64,000 bases of DNA from Pseudomonas cichorii. GTDB lineage: Bacteria > Pseudomonadota > Gammaproteobacteria > Pseudomonadales > Pseudomonadaceae. Where the stretch lies: positions 1 through 64,000 of the forward strand of contig NZ_BLVZ01000020.1 in assembly GCF_015471405.1 (NCBI RefSeq), in the 5' to 3' direction. The notes under the pieces were generated by a model. It worked only from the letters and a program-made list of their open reading frames with translations, ran no database searches and was not told where the DNA came from. The position numbers were made by a program, and so were the translations under genes. Shown here piece by piece: positions 1-9,700 of this stretch. Positions within the stretch are counted from its first letter, which is position 1, and each line of letters starts with the position of its first letter.

Positions 1-1542
1 GCCTTCAATGATGTCATCACCGCAGGTCCATACACCATAGTTACAGGGGTACGGCTGGAAGGCGGTGCTGGCGACGACATCTACAACATCAACATGGGGT
101 ACACACCCACCATCATCGAACAGGCCGATGGTGGCAACGATGAAGTCCGTGTGTCAGTGATCAACCCTAACAGTACCTTCCTGGCCGCCAACATCGAACG
201 TCTGACCTACGTCGGCACTGGCGCATTTACCGGCTACGGCAACGACATCGACAACATCATTACCGGCGGTTCGGGCAACGACACACTGTACGGCGGCGCG
301 GGAGCAGATCAGTTCATCGGCGGCGCTGGTTATGACACAGCGGGTTATCTCGACAGCAAAGAAGCCATGACTATCAACCTCAAGACAGGTGTGTATTCCG
401 GGATCGCGACAGGCGATACCTATACAGACATCGAAGTGATCAGAGGATCGAACTTTAACGACATTTTCTATGGCGGTAGTTCGTCCATGATGCAGGATGG
501 TGCGAGTGGTCAGGATTTAGTCACTTATGAACAATCCAGTAGTGCAGTGACCATCGATCTGACCAACGGCACTAACATAGGTGACGCTGCTGGTCATACC
601 TACACCAACATTGAAATTTTTCGAGGCAGTAATTTTAACGACACACTATCAGGCTCTCGTCTGACGGACACCTTCATTGGAGGAGCCGGAGCAGATGCAA
701 TTGATGGTCGCGAAGGCCAAGACAGCGTTTGGTACATTACAAGTACAGCTGGAGTCTCGATTAACTTGCAGACCCAAATCAACCAAGGTGGAGATGCCGA
801 AGGTGATGTATTGCTCAACATCGAACGCGTGTTGGGTAGTCACTTCAACGATGTTTTGGTTGGGGACACTGGCGCTAATTATCTGGAGGGAGGATTGGGC
901 AACGACGTCATCGACGGCGGAGACGGCAATGATTATCTCTATGGCGGGCTAACGTCATCGATAGGACCCTTTATACTTGATAGCTCGAACAATGGACCGC
1001 AAGCCGACATTTTGTACGGCGGCCGCGGTAATGACACCATAGTTACAGCCGCCAGCGACGAGGGTAGTCAAGCCTACGGTGAGGCCGGAAATGACACTAT
1101 CACTGTGGCGCATGGTATGGCTGATGGTGGCGAAGGCAACGATCTGCTGACCGGTACAGGCGTGGGCTTTTCACTGTCAGGAGGTCTGGGGGACGACAGG
1201 CTGGTATTGCAGGCCAGTGGTTTGGCTAATGGTGGTGAGGGTGACGATATCTATATCATCAATACTTCAACCTTAGTGACGATTCAGGACGACGGCATCA
1301 GCAGCGGCGACAAATTGGTTTTGTCACAAATAAGCAGTTATGAACTGTTGGCTGATCGCGTTGGTGATGACCTCTATCTGCACCGATCAAACTTTGCTAC
1401 AGGACAGACACCACAAGAAGGTGTGCTCCTCAAGGACTGGTATGCAGGTTACAACACTATCGAACAGATCCAGACAGCTGATATGCAGCTCATCACCCTG
1501 TCGGGCAGTGGAGAATATGCCACGTTTGATTTGTTTTCCTAA
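1..1542 (+). CDS. RTX (haemolysin-type calcium-binding) secreted protein, C-terminal part
   Basis: The frame is open from the first base of the window, so the 5' end lies outside; the first ATG inside (94) is not the real start. The visible 513 residues are tandem glycine/aspartate-rich nonapeptides of the GGxGxDxxx type (for example GGSGNDTLYGGAGADQFIGG), which fold as calcium-binding parallel beta-rolls after export. The last 100 residues have the non-repetitive form seen at RTX C termini, including the motif LLKDWYAGYNTIEQIQ, which resembles the KDWYLGSTYQVESF motif near the end of the giant RTX protein at 6776-14068. It is probably a type I secretion substrate, and the transporter genes begin 680 bp downstream on the same strand. 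The enzymatic or adhesive domain is not visible, so the function cannot be stated. Confidence 0.85.
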   Translation, partial: AFNDVITAGPYTIVTGVRLEGGAGDDIYNINMGYTPTIIEQADGGNDEVRVSVINPNSTFLAANIERLTYVGTGAFTGYGNDIDNIITGGSGNDTLYGGAGADQFIGGAGYDTAGYLDSKEAMTINLKTGVYSGIATGDTYTDIEVIRGSNFNDIFYGGSSSMMQDGASGQDLVTYEQSSSAVTIDLTNGTNIGDAAGHTYTNIEIFRGSNFNDTLSGSRLTDTFIGGAGADAIDGREGQDSVWYITSTAGVSINLQTQINQGGDAEGDVLLNIERVLGSHFNDVLVGDTGANYLEGGLGNDVIDGGDGNDYLYGGLTSSIGPFILDSSNNGPQADILYGGRGNDTIVTAASDEGSQAYGEAGNDTITVAHGMADGGEGNDLLTGTGVGFSLSGGLGDDRLVLQASGLANGGEGDDIYIINTSTLVTIQDDGISSGDKLVLSQISSYELLADRVGDDLYLHRSNFATGQTPQEGVLLKDWYAGYNTIEQIQTADMQLITLSGSGEYATFDLFS

Positions 1543-1674
1543 GCATTGGCCAACGTCTCTTGACGCTGCATATTGATCAGCAGAGGAAAACACACTCCAT
1601 GGCAATCACGCTTTCATAAGCAATCTTGCAGTGTCGCTTTTGCCCGGTTTCACTTGAGCCGGGCAACAGCGCTT

Positions 1675-2045
1675 TCAACCCTTCACCTTTCTGATATATA
1701 CCAAGACGTTGAAATGCACATCATTAACCTGAGGAACATAGTCGCTCCAGTATTTTTCAGGAGCGAGCCAACCAAACATGCGTTCAATGATGTTGCGATG
1801 CATGCATTTAGGCTTATCGAATAGCGGGGGAAACCCGCATTTTGGCTTACGCTTCATCGAGCGCAACGGAACGACTGGCTGTTGTAGCTCCGAAAATGTT
1901 CTGCATCATATACCTTGCCAGCACTAACCCATATCTCTAAGCATCAGGCAATCATTACTTCATGGTTCGTCCGATTTCATGATAGAACGATAAGCTCTTT
2001 GATCGCTTCCCAAGATCCATTATCGACTTCATAGCGCCTTGCCAT
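1675..2045 (-). pseudogene. Degraded IS5-type transposase remnant
   Basis: Two pieces of a DDE transposase are readable on the minus strand. An N-terminal piece starts at ATG 2045 (MARRYEVDNGSWEAIKEL), preceded by a GGAGG-like site, and stops at a TGA after 23 codons. A C-terminal piece (about 1866-1750) reads KPKCGFPPLFDKPK followed by RNIIERMFGWL, the ending typical of IS5/IS427-family transposases, and then diverges. The catalytic core between them is deleted or scrambled. No terminal inverted repeats were recognised. The rest of the 1543-2222 gap shows no gene; its right end must hold the promoter of the secretion operon. Confidence 0.7.
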
Positions 2046-2222
2046 AGGGCCTCCTATCTTTGATGACAACGGTTTTACCCATTTCAATGTTTCAAGAGAT
2101 TCTGTACTGAACCTAGGAAAAACCGGAGAGGCAAAAACTATCCTGACACCAAGGGAATAATGCGCGTGAGAAAAGTGTTACACTTGCGGACTTTCTCATA
2201 AATTTGCAAAAGCAAGGAAATC

Positions 2223-3968
2223 ATGCGCAACACAAATGAAAACCCTCTACAAGCAGCGCTGAAAATTTGCAAGGATAGTTTTGTCTCAGTGGGTGTATTC
2301 AGTCTTTTTATAAATGCCCTGATGCTAGTCCCTACTTTCTACATGCTACAGGTTTATGGACGAGTGGTAACCAGCAGCAATGTTACGACTTTGATAATGC
2401 TGACCATCATCATGTCAGTTTTAGTACTCACAATGGGATCACTAGAGTGGATTCGCTCACGAATCATGGTCCGAGTCAGTACCAAGCTCGATGTGCTTTT
2501 GAGTCGTAATGTCTACCGCGCCAGCTTCCAGAATGCCCTGCAAAGCGGTGGAATGGATGCATCTGCGCAGCCTTTGCATGACTTGACAGGCTTGCGTCAA
2601 TTTATGACAGGCACCGGAGTCTTTGCCTTCTTTGATGCTCCTTGGCTCCCTATTTATATAGCTGTGATGTTTATGTTCCACCCTTATTACGGTTGGGTAG
2701 CAATCATAAGCGCCGTCATATTACTGATTCTGGCCTACTTAAATGAAAAAAGCACAAGCAAGCCATTAGCAGAAGCCAACAAAGAAAATATTGCCGCGAC
2801 CTTGCAAACCTCAAAAAACTTGCGCAATGCCGAGGTTATAGAATCCATGGGCATGCTCAACACACTGATAAAACGCTGGAGCATGCGACAGAACAATATA
2901 CTAATACTACAATCCTATGCGAGTGACAAAGGAGGCGTCATCGGCGCAATCTCTAAAACATTCCGCATTTTGATCCAATCCTTGATTCTTGGATTAGGTG
3001 CCTACCTTGCCATCAACCACGAGGTCAGTGCGGGGTTAGTCATTGCTGGATCCATTCTGCTAGGCCGAGCACTAGCACCGATAGACATTATTATCGGCAG
3101 TTGGAAAGGATTCGCTCTGGCTCGTTCGCAATATAATCGTCTGAATACGATACTGGAAACCCTCAATACAATCCCAGAGCGCATGTCTCTCCCACCTCCC
3201 CAGGGAAACATAGTTGTCGACAATATGATAGTTGAAGCTCCTGGAGGAAAAACCCCGATATTGAAAGGGATCAGTTTCGCTGCTCCTGCTGGTTCCGCAG
3301 TCGGAATTATCGGCCCTAGCGCTTCAGGCAAATCAACTCTGGCCCGCGCCTTGATGGGCGTTTGGACTCCTCAAAACGGTACAGTCCGTTTAGATGGTGC
3401 AGATATCAACAACTGGAACAAAGAGGAACTAGGACAATATCTAGGATATCTACCCCAAGATATAGAGTTATTTGAAGGAAGTATCAGCGAAAACATTGCT
3501 CGCTTTACTGACATCGACCCGGAAAAGGTCGTACTGGCTGCGCAAATGGCTAGCGTACACAAAATAATTTTACACCTACCCCAAGGCTATGACACGGTTA
3601 TAGGCAGTGATGGTGTGAATCTTTCGGGAGGTCAGCGTCAACGCATAGGTCTTGCAAGAGCAATTTACGGCTCTCCACGACTCATTGTTCTTGATGAGCC
3701 CAATTCAAATCTGGACGATTTAGGTGAGCGCGCTCTAGCAGCAGCCTTGCAACAACTCAAAGCGACAGGAGCAACGATTTTTGTTATTACTCACCGCACC
3801 AGCATTCTGGCACAACTGGATCGCTTATTGGTAATGAATGAAGGTAGAGTCAGCATGTATGGCCCTCGGGACCAAGTGATGGAAGAACTAAATAAACAAC
3901 AAGTCGCAGCTCAACAAAAAGCGACTTTAGTTGGTACAGACTCAACACAAGTTGGCGAAAAGCACTGA
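2223..3968 (+). CDS. Type I secretion ABC transporter (permease-ATPase), PrtD/AprD/HasD family
   Basis: This inner-membrane component of a type I secretion system exports RTX proteins in one step, driven by ATP hydrolysis. At 581 aa it has the family's usual length. Residues about 20-310 are the six-helix transmembrane domain. The nucleotide-binding domain follows, with Walker A GPSASGKST near 364, signature LSGGQRQR near 466, Walker B LIVLDEP near 488-495 and an H-loop THR. There is no N-terminal C39-like peptidase domain, which fits the PrtD subfamily used for substrates with uncleaved C-terminal signals. The start ATG has an AAGGA site 5 nt upstream. The stop overlaps the next ATG (TGATG), so translation is coupled to the fusion protein. 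Candidate substrates are the RTX proteins at 1-1542 and 6776-14068. Confidence 0.95.
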   Translation: MRNTNENPLQAALKICKDSFVSVGVFSLFINALMLVPTFYMLQVYGRVVTSSNVTTLIMLTIIMSVLVLTMGSLEWIRSRIMVRVSTKLDVLLSRNVYRASFQNALQSGGMDASAQPLHDLTGLRQFMTGTGVFAFFDAPWLPIYIAVMFMFHPYYGWVAIISAVILLILAYLNEKSTSKPLAEANKENIAATLQTSKNLRNAEVIESMGMLNTLIKRWSMRQNNILILQSYASDKGGVIGAISKTFRILIQSLILGLGAYLAINHEVSAGLVIAGSILLGRALAPIDIIIGSWKGFALARSQYNRLNTILETLNTIPERMSLPPPQGNIVVDNMIVEAPGGKTPILKGISFAAPAGSAVGIIGPSASGKSTLARALMGVWTPQNGTVRLDGADINNWNKEELGQYLGYLPQDIELFEGSISENIARFTDIDPEKVVLAAQMASVHKIILHLPQGYDTVIGSDGVNLSGGQRQRIGLARAIYGSPRLIVLDEPNSNLDDLGERALAAALQQLKATGATIFVITHRTSILAQLDRLLVMNEGRVSMYGPRDQVMEELNKQQVAAQQKATLVGTDSTQVGEKH

Positions 3969-5290
3969 TGCCACACATTCTGACTAATAAAGTAGATAAC
4001 CTTACAGATCCACCGCTATCTGACCATAAAATCCGTTACTTGGGATATGGGATCCTGATAATCGTGTTTGGTATATTTGGTACATGGTCCGCCATAGCGC
4101 CTCTGGATGGAGCCGTTCATGCACCGGGTGTTGTTACAGTACAAACGTATCGCAAAACCGTACAACATCTTGAAGGAGGGATAGTCAAGGAAATTCTTGC
4201 TCGAGACGGTGATATCGTCAAGAAAGGTGCCCCCCTAATAGTTCTGGACGATGCTCAACTTCGCGCCGAATATGACATGGTTCATAATCAGCTTATTGCA
4301 AGTAAAGCAACAGAGGCACGCCTTATCGCTGAGCGAGATAATCTTTCGCAAATCACCTTCAGTACGATAGTTGATACAAGCAGTCAAAGAGGACTAGAGG
4401 CTCGCGATAGTGAAACCCAAGTTTTTAATGCGCGACGTAGCGCTCGTACTGGCCAAATTTTAGTTTTACAAGAGCGTATCAGTCAATTAAACGCCCAAAT
4501 TCAAGGCACAGAGTCAATAATTAAAGCCAAGGACAACCTTGAGAAATCCTACGCCCATGAAATAGCAGACCTCAACGAGTTATTGTCGCAGGGCTTTATC
4601 GACAAACAGCGCCTACTGGAACAAGAGCGAAAACTAGACGTACTCAAGTCTGAAGTATCAGAACACCGCTCAAGCATCATAAAAACCCGACTACAAATCA
4701 ACGAAACACAACTCCAGACCCTTCAGATAAATAAAGACTTTAATTCAGAAGTCACTAAAAACCTGACAGACACCCAAACAAAAAACTACGACCTGGAAGA
4801 AAAATCAGCAGCTCTAGCCGATAGATTGAAACGTATCATCATCCGCTCTCCGGATGACGGGATGGTGATAGGAATGACAATTCATACAGTAGGAGGAATT
4901 GTAAGACAAGCTACCCCCCTGCTTGACGTAGTCCCCTCGGTCTCCGATCTCATAGTGGAAGCACAAGTTTCCACTAATGATATTAATCGTATTGCCATAG
5001 GAAAACTTGCCGACATACGTTTTACAGCATTTAATAACTCTACCACTCCTGTCATTCAAGGCGTAGTGATATCTATCTCAGCAGATCGACTGACCGATGA
5101 AAAAAATGGCTTACCCTATTATTTGATAAAAATAAACGTAACACCAGAAGGCCTGAAAAAACTAGGTAACAGAAAGTTATTATCAGGGATGCCTGCCGAG
5201 ATACTGATTAACTCTGGCGAGCGCACTCTTCTACAGTACTTATTACAGCCCGCTCGTGACGCTATCGCCGAATCAATGATTGAGGAATGA
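3968..5290 (+). CDS. Type I secretion membrane-fusion (adaptor) protein, HlyD/PrtE family
   Basis: This periplasmic adaptor links the ABC transporter to the TolC-like outer-membrane channel. At 440 aa it has a short cytoplasmic N terminus, one transmembrane helix at about residues 24-42 (GILIIVFGIFGTW), the conserved start of the lipoyl/barrel region (PGVVTVQTYRKTVQHLEGGI), a long alpha-helical coiled-coil hairpin at about 95-290, and a C-terminal beta region (IIIRSPDDGMVIGM onward). It is the second gene of a tightly overlapping operon: 1 nt shared with the ABC gene, and an ATGA overlap with the outer-membrane gene. Codons are richer in A/T than in the core genes further right. Confidence 0.94.
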   Translation: MPHILTNKVDNLTDPPLSDHKIRYLGYGILIIVFGIFGTWSAIAPLDGAVHAPGVVTVQTYRKTVQHLEGGIVKEILARDGDIVKKGAPLIVLDDAQLRAEYDMVHNQLIASKATEARLIAERDNLSQITFSTIVDTSSQRGLEARDSETQVFNARRSARTGQILVLQERISQLNAQIQGTESIIKAKDNLEKSYAHEIADLNELLSQGFIDKQRLLEQERKLDVLKSEVSEHRSSIIKTRLQINETQLQTLQINKDFNSEVTKNLTDTQTKNYDLEEKSAALADRLKRIIIRSPDDGMVIGMTIHTVGGIVRQATPLLDVVPSVSDLIVEAQVSTNDINRIAIGKLADIRFTAFNNSTTPVIQGVVISISADRLTDEKNGLPYYLIKINVTPEGLKKLGNRKLLSGMPAEILINSGERTLLQYLLQPARDAIAESMIEE

Positions 5291-6657
5291 TTATGCGTAT
5301 ATTTTTATATCTATTAGCGGGCATACTTGTCTCGAAAGCAGAAGCTGCTACCCCCCAAGCGCCCATCTCGAACATACAGGGACTTTCAGAAAAATCCACA
5401 ATAAATGCTGAAGAATATTCAACAGATTTAATGCAGCTATACCATGAATCTCACCTGCAAGATCCACGTATTTTAGCCGCCTATGCTCGAACCCAAGCAG
5501 CTAAAGAGTATCAAAAAGAAGCTTTTGGAGCTTTACTACCGCAAATATCTGCAAACGCTGGAAGCAATCGAATAAAGCAAAGCAATCAGCTTCAGGAAGA
5601 GGTTTATAATAGCGAAAACTACAGCATAGGCTTAAGTCAAATCATTTACAATAAAAAAGCATGGGAAATTTACAAACAACATAAAAGCCTGATCAATAAA
5701 AGCCTTTCAGAAGAAGAGGAAACACACGCTCAAGCCACAGTCGATCTAGTACAACGTTACTTTTCAGCCTTGGCAGCAGATGATGAGTTAGTGCTATTAG
5801 AAGCTGAGCTTCAGGCGACACAAAAAAACCTTGATCGAGTCAGCGCCTTATATAAAAAGAAATATGCAAAAATCACTGATGTCCTGGATTTAAAAGCACG
5901 TCTAGATTCATTAACCGCCCAAGAAGTAGACGCACACAATCAGATTCGTCTGAGTCGAGCAGAACTATCGGAGATTGTTGGACGCGCGATCACTGAGAAA
6001 CTCAGTCGCGTACGCAATGATGCCGACTTGAAAATGCTGGACGAGAGCCTGGAAAACTGGGTGCAATTGGCCCAACGCAAAAATCCAAGTATCAAGGCAA
6101 ATATCAGCGCAGTCGAGGCTGCTGAAGCAGGTGTCCGAGCAGGAAAAGGCGATCACTACCCAACATTGTCTCTTAATCTCAAAGCACAAAATACTAACGA
6201 AGGTTACAATAACGCGCTTGCTCCAAAAACAGATAGCTATGTAGCAGGTATCGCATTATCAGTTCCTATCTACAGTGGAGGCTCAACTTCTGCGCGGGCA
6301 CGTGCCCTTTATCATGATCAAGCAGCCGCCGAGCAGCAACTTGAGCTCAGCCGCCGCCGTGTTGTCAAAGAAACTACAAATGCTTATTTAAATGTAGACT
6401 CAACCATTGAAAAAATACGTGCCAACCGTAACGCCTTGGCCTCGGCAGAACAATCAAGCATTGCTTCAAACAAGGCATTTGAATATGGTGTTGTCAATGC
6501 CACTGATGTTCTGACAAGTATTCAGAACGAGTTCAAGGCTCGCCGCGAACTATTAAAAGCGCAATATGACTTCATCACCAATCTATTTATTCTCAATCAA
6601 TGGGCTGGAAAGCTACCGGGCGAAACCATAGAAGTCGTGAACGTATGGCTTAACTAA
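5287..6657 (+). CDS. Type I secretion outer-membrane channel, TolC/PrtF family
   Basis: This is the outer-membrane exit duct of the secretion system. At 456 aa it has an N-terminal signal peptide (IFLYLLAGILVSKAEAA) followed by the duplicated outer-membrane-efflux repeat: long helices with regularly placed heptads, and beta segments such as YSIGLSQIIYNKKAW and YVAGIALSVPIYSGG, one per half. The start at 5287 overlaps the previous stop (ATGA). A second in-frame ATG at 5293 would give the same signal peptide two residues shorter. It is the last gene of the operon, and a rho-independent terminator lies 20 bp downstream. Confidence 0.94.
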   Translation: MIMRIFLYLLAGILVSKAEAATPQAPISNIQGLSEKSTINAEEYSTDLMQLYHESHLQDPRILAAYARTQAAKEYQKEAFGALLPQISANAGSNRIKQSNQLQEEVYNSENYSIGLSQIIYNKKAWEIYKQHKSLINKSLSEEEETHAQATVDLVQRYFSALAADDELVLLEAELQATQKNLDRVSALYKKKYAKITDVLDLKARLDSLTAQEVDAHNQIRLSRAELSEIVGRAITEKLSRVRNDADLKMLDESLENWVQLAQRKNPSIKANISAVEAAEAGVRAGKGDHYPTLSLNLKAQNTNEGYNNALAPKTDSYVAGIALSVPIYSGGSTSARARALYHDQAAAEQQLELSRRRVVKETTNAYLNVDSTIEKIRANRNALASAEQSSIASNKAFEYGVVNATDVLTSIQNEFKARRELLKAQYDFITNLFILNQWAGKLPGETIEVVNVWLN

Positions 6658-6676
6658 AAAACCAAACCTAGCCAGT

Positions 6677-6710
6677 AAAAAAGGCACTCACACAAGTGAG
6701 CGCCCTTTTT
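6677..6710 (+). terminator. Rho-independent terminator after the type I secretion operon
   Basis: A GGCxCTCAC / GTGAGxGCC stem with an ACAA loop and one mismatch is followed by CCTTTTT and preceded by an A-run. It can serve the secretion operon on the plus strand. The giant RTX gene ends convergently 66 bp further on, so the A-run may let it work in both directions. Confidence 0.75.
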
Positions 6711-6775
6711 AGTCAATCATTTATTTCTCGATAAACTTTATTTGCACAGCATTGTTAATCACCCTTTACAACAGG

Positions 6776-9700
6776 TCATATCCAGCTGCTTTTTATAACG
6801 TCTGAAACTCCCTGATACTGCCCTGTCAAATTAATCTCTCCATAACCTGGCACACTGTAAGTAGCCATGACATCAACCAAAGCAGCTATTTTTAAGCCGG
6901 ACAACACCTTACTATCTCCAGCCTTAAAACTTTCAACCTGATAAGTTGATCCCAAATACCAGTCCTTCACAACAAGAGTGTCTTGCGCACCAATAATTGA
7001 CACCTTCAAATCGTTAGACGATTGAGCACGTGAAAACCAGAGTTGATCAGACGTCACATCTGCATTGAATACGACCATATCAACATCAGAAGCATCAGAT
7101 TCAATGACCGTATCATAGCCATACTCTCGACCAAATATAAATATGTCATTTCCTTTGCCACCATATAGAATATCGTCTCCGCCAGCGCCATCTAAAGTAT
7201 CGTTTCCCGCCTCACCTCTTAATGTATTACCCCCACCGCCACCTAACATAAAATTATTTAGTGAATTACCTGTACCCACCAAATTATCAGCATAGTTCAG
7301 CGTGAGATTCTCTACATTAGAGGGCAATACATATGAAATCGACGACTCCACTCTATCGACTCCTTCTCCCGCATTCTCAACTACGCTGTCTTTTGAATCA
7401 TCCACATAATAAATATCATTACCAACTCCACCACGCATAACGTCTGCGCCAAGATTACCGTTCAGGATGTCGTCCCCGGCAGCACCCACCAATGTATTGA
7501 CCGCCGCATTACCATAAAGCGTGTTATTCAACTCATTTCCTGTGCCATTAATTGCTGCAGTACCACCTAAAGAAAGATTTTCAACATTACTTCCTAGCGT
7601 CCAGGTTACAGTAGATAGAACGCTGTCATTACCTTGACTTGCATTTTCTGAGATCACATCTCTAAGAGAGTCAACCGAATAAGTATCATCACCTAGACCA
7701 CCACGCATCGTATCGTTACCGGCACCGCCATTCAAAAAGTCGTTCCCTGAGTTCCCAACGAGGGTATCGTTGCCCGCAAGGCCATTTAAGGTATCGTTAC
7801 CAGCCCCTCCAGTAAGAGTGTCAGCTCTTGATGAGCCATTAAGTATTAGTCTTTGTGCCTCAACAGCAAATATAAATGTATCCGTCACAGATAAGCCGGC
7901 CAAATCCGTGGCCCGAACCTCAACATTAATAGCGCCTGTAAATGTCGACGGAGATTTACCACTAAAGGTATTTTTCGCGGAATCAAAGACAAGCCAACTG
8001 GGAAGAGGCGTACTATCTGCCGACTTGACACTGTACGTTAATATATCTCCAAGATCAGAATCCCGAAAACTATAAGGTTCTATAGTGTAGGAAAAGGCTT
8101 CGCCACCATAGGTCAAATAATCAAACACCCCATAATCAACTACAGGAGCGGTATTAGGCCCACTAACATTGAGAAAGATATCAGCATAAGACTCATCATA
8201 AAAATCATCACGAACGCCTATCAATAAGCGAATGCGACCTATGTCATTCTCTGCCGGAGTGCCATAAAGAGTTCGTGTAGCTGCATCATAATTAAGCCAA
8301 GAGGGCAATAAACTACGATTATCATAGCTAGCCACCGTATAAAAAAGATGATCTCCATTATTCAAACCAACATCTAAATCCACGGCCAAATCGACAGGAA
8401 CCACATATTTAAATTCTGAACCGGCTACAGCTCTTAAATCTCCAGGATCTCTCATTTCAGGACGATTCTGAGTTGCTCTTTGCAAATCAGAAGCAGCAAT
8501 CAGGCTTTCCATGCTACTAGATGTACCGTCAGAAAAAACAACATCGTCAATCAAATAATCGTAAAGGGCACCCTGAGCACCATTCTCAGCAATATAATAT
8601 TTCTGAATTATTATACTTTCATTTGTACCTTTAATACTGACCCGCAAGTCATAACCAGCGCGGGTAAAAACCAAATCATTTGAAACTAGACCATCAGAAA
8701 TCATCAAAGTACTTTTGGCAGTTGACAGATCCCTATTTTCAATAAAATCGATACCATCGCCGCGCCCAAATACATAAGTATCATTACCATTGCCACCAAT
8801 CAGAGAGTCACTACCTACTCCTCCAGCTAAAGTATCATTACCTTCTGCACCATTGATTGTATCGTTTCCCGCTGCTCCATAAATGTAATCATCGGAGCCA
8901 AAACCATCTATAGACTGATCCTTCTCAGTTCCCGCGAGGGCTATAGCATTTAACTCTTGATAGGGTACTTCCCGCACATCTCCATTCTCAGCTAGCAATG
9001 TCAGGCCTATCGAAGTTTCCCCCCACTGGAAAACACTATTTATTTTTATACCGAGGTTCTCTACTCCATCTATTCCAACAACTACAGATGAATACTCTCT
9101 ACCAAGGGTAACCTTATCTAAGCTGTACCCCTTGACTAATACAATAATACTCTCCGAGGAGTAAACAGCATCAACACCGCCACCAGGGGCAAGAACATAT
9201 GTTTCTTTCACCCCCCCATAGCTATCATAGCTATCATTCCCTTCACCACCATCAAAATAGTTATTCCCCCCTCCTCCAAACAACCAATCGTCACCGGAAC
9301 CACCATATAGAAAATCATTTCCGGCTTCACCACGAATGGTATCATTACCCGCCCCACCGATTAACGTATCATCCCCAAGCCCCCCCCATATAGTATCTTC
9401 ATCTGCCCCCCCATCAATATAGTCCCCAACATCCAAACCATAAAGCTGATCTTTTTTATTTGTTCCAGCTGCCATTTTCTCAATAACTTTTTTATAGTCA
9501 AACGTACTACCATCCGAAAACTCCAAGCTTAAACGATCACCGCCTCCAGAAAAATATTTACTAACATAAAAAACAGACCCCTCAAATCTGACAGAAAGAT
9601 CAGAGTTCCCCCATCTCATCAAGCTAATATCTTCAAAACTTATTCCGCCTAAAATCCTGACAAGGTCATAATCTTGAACACCAGCATCCTGATTATAAAT

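Noticed and set aside
9199..9393. Short His/Tyr/Pro-rich open frame inside the RTX lipase on the plus strand
   Set aside because: It is the reverse reading of Gly/Asp repeat codons; several similar frames occur along the repeats and none has a start site.
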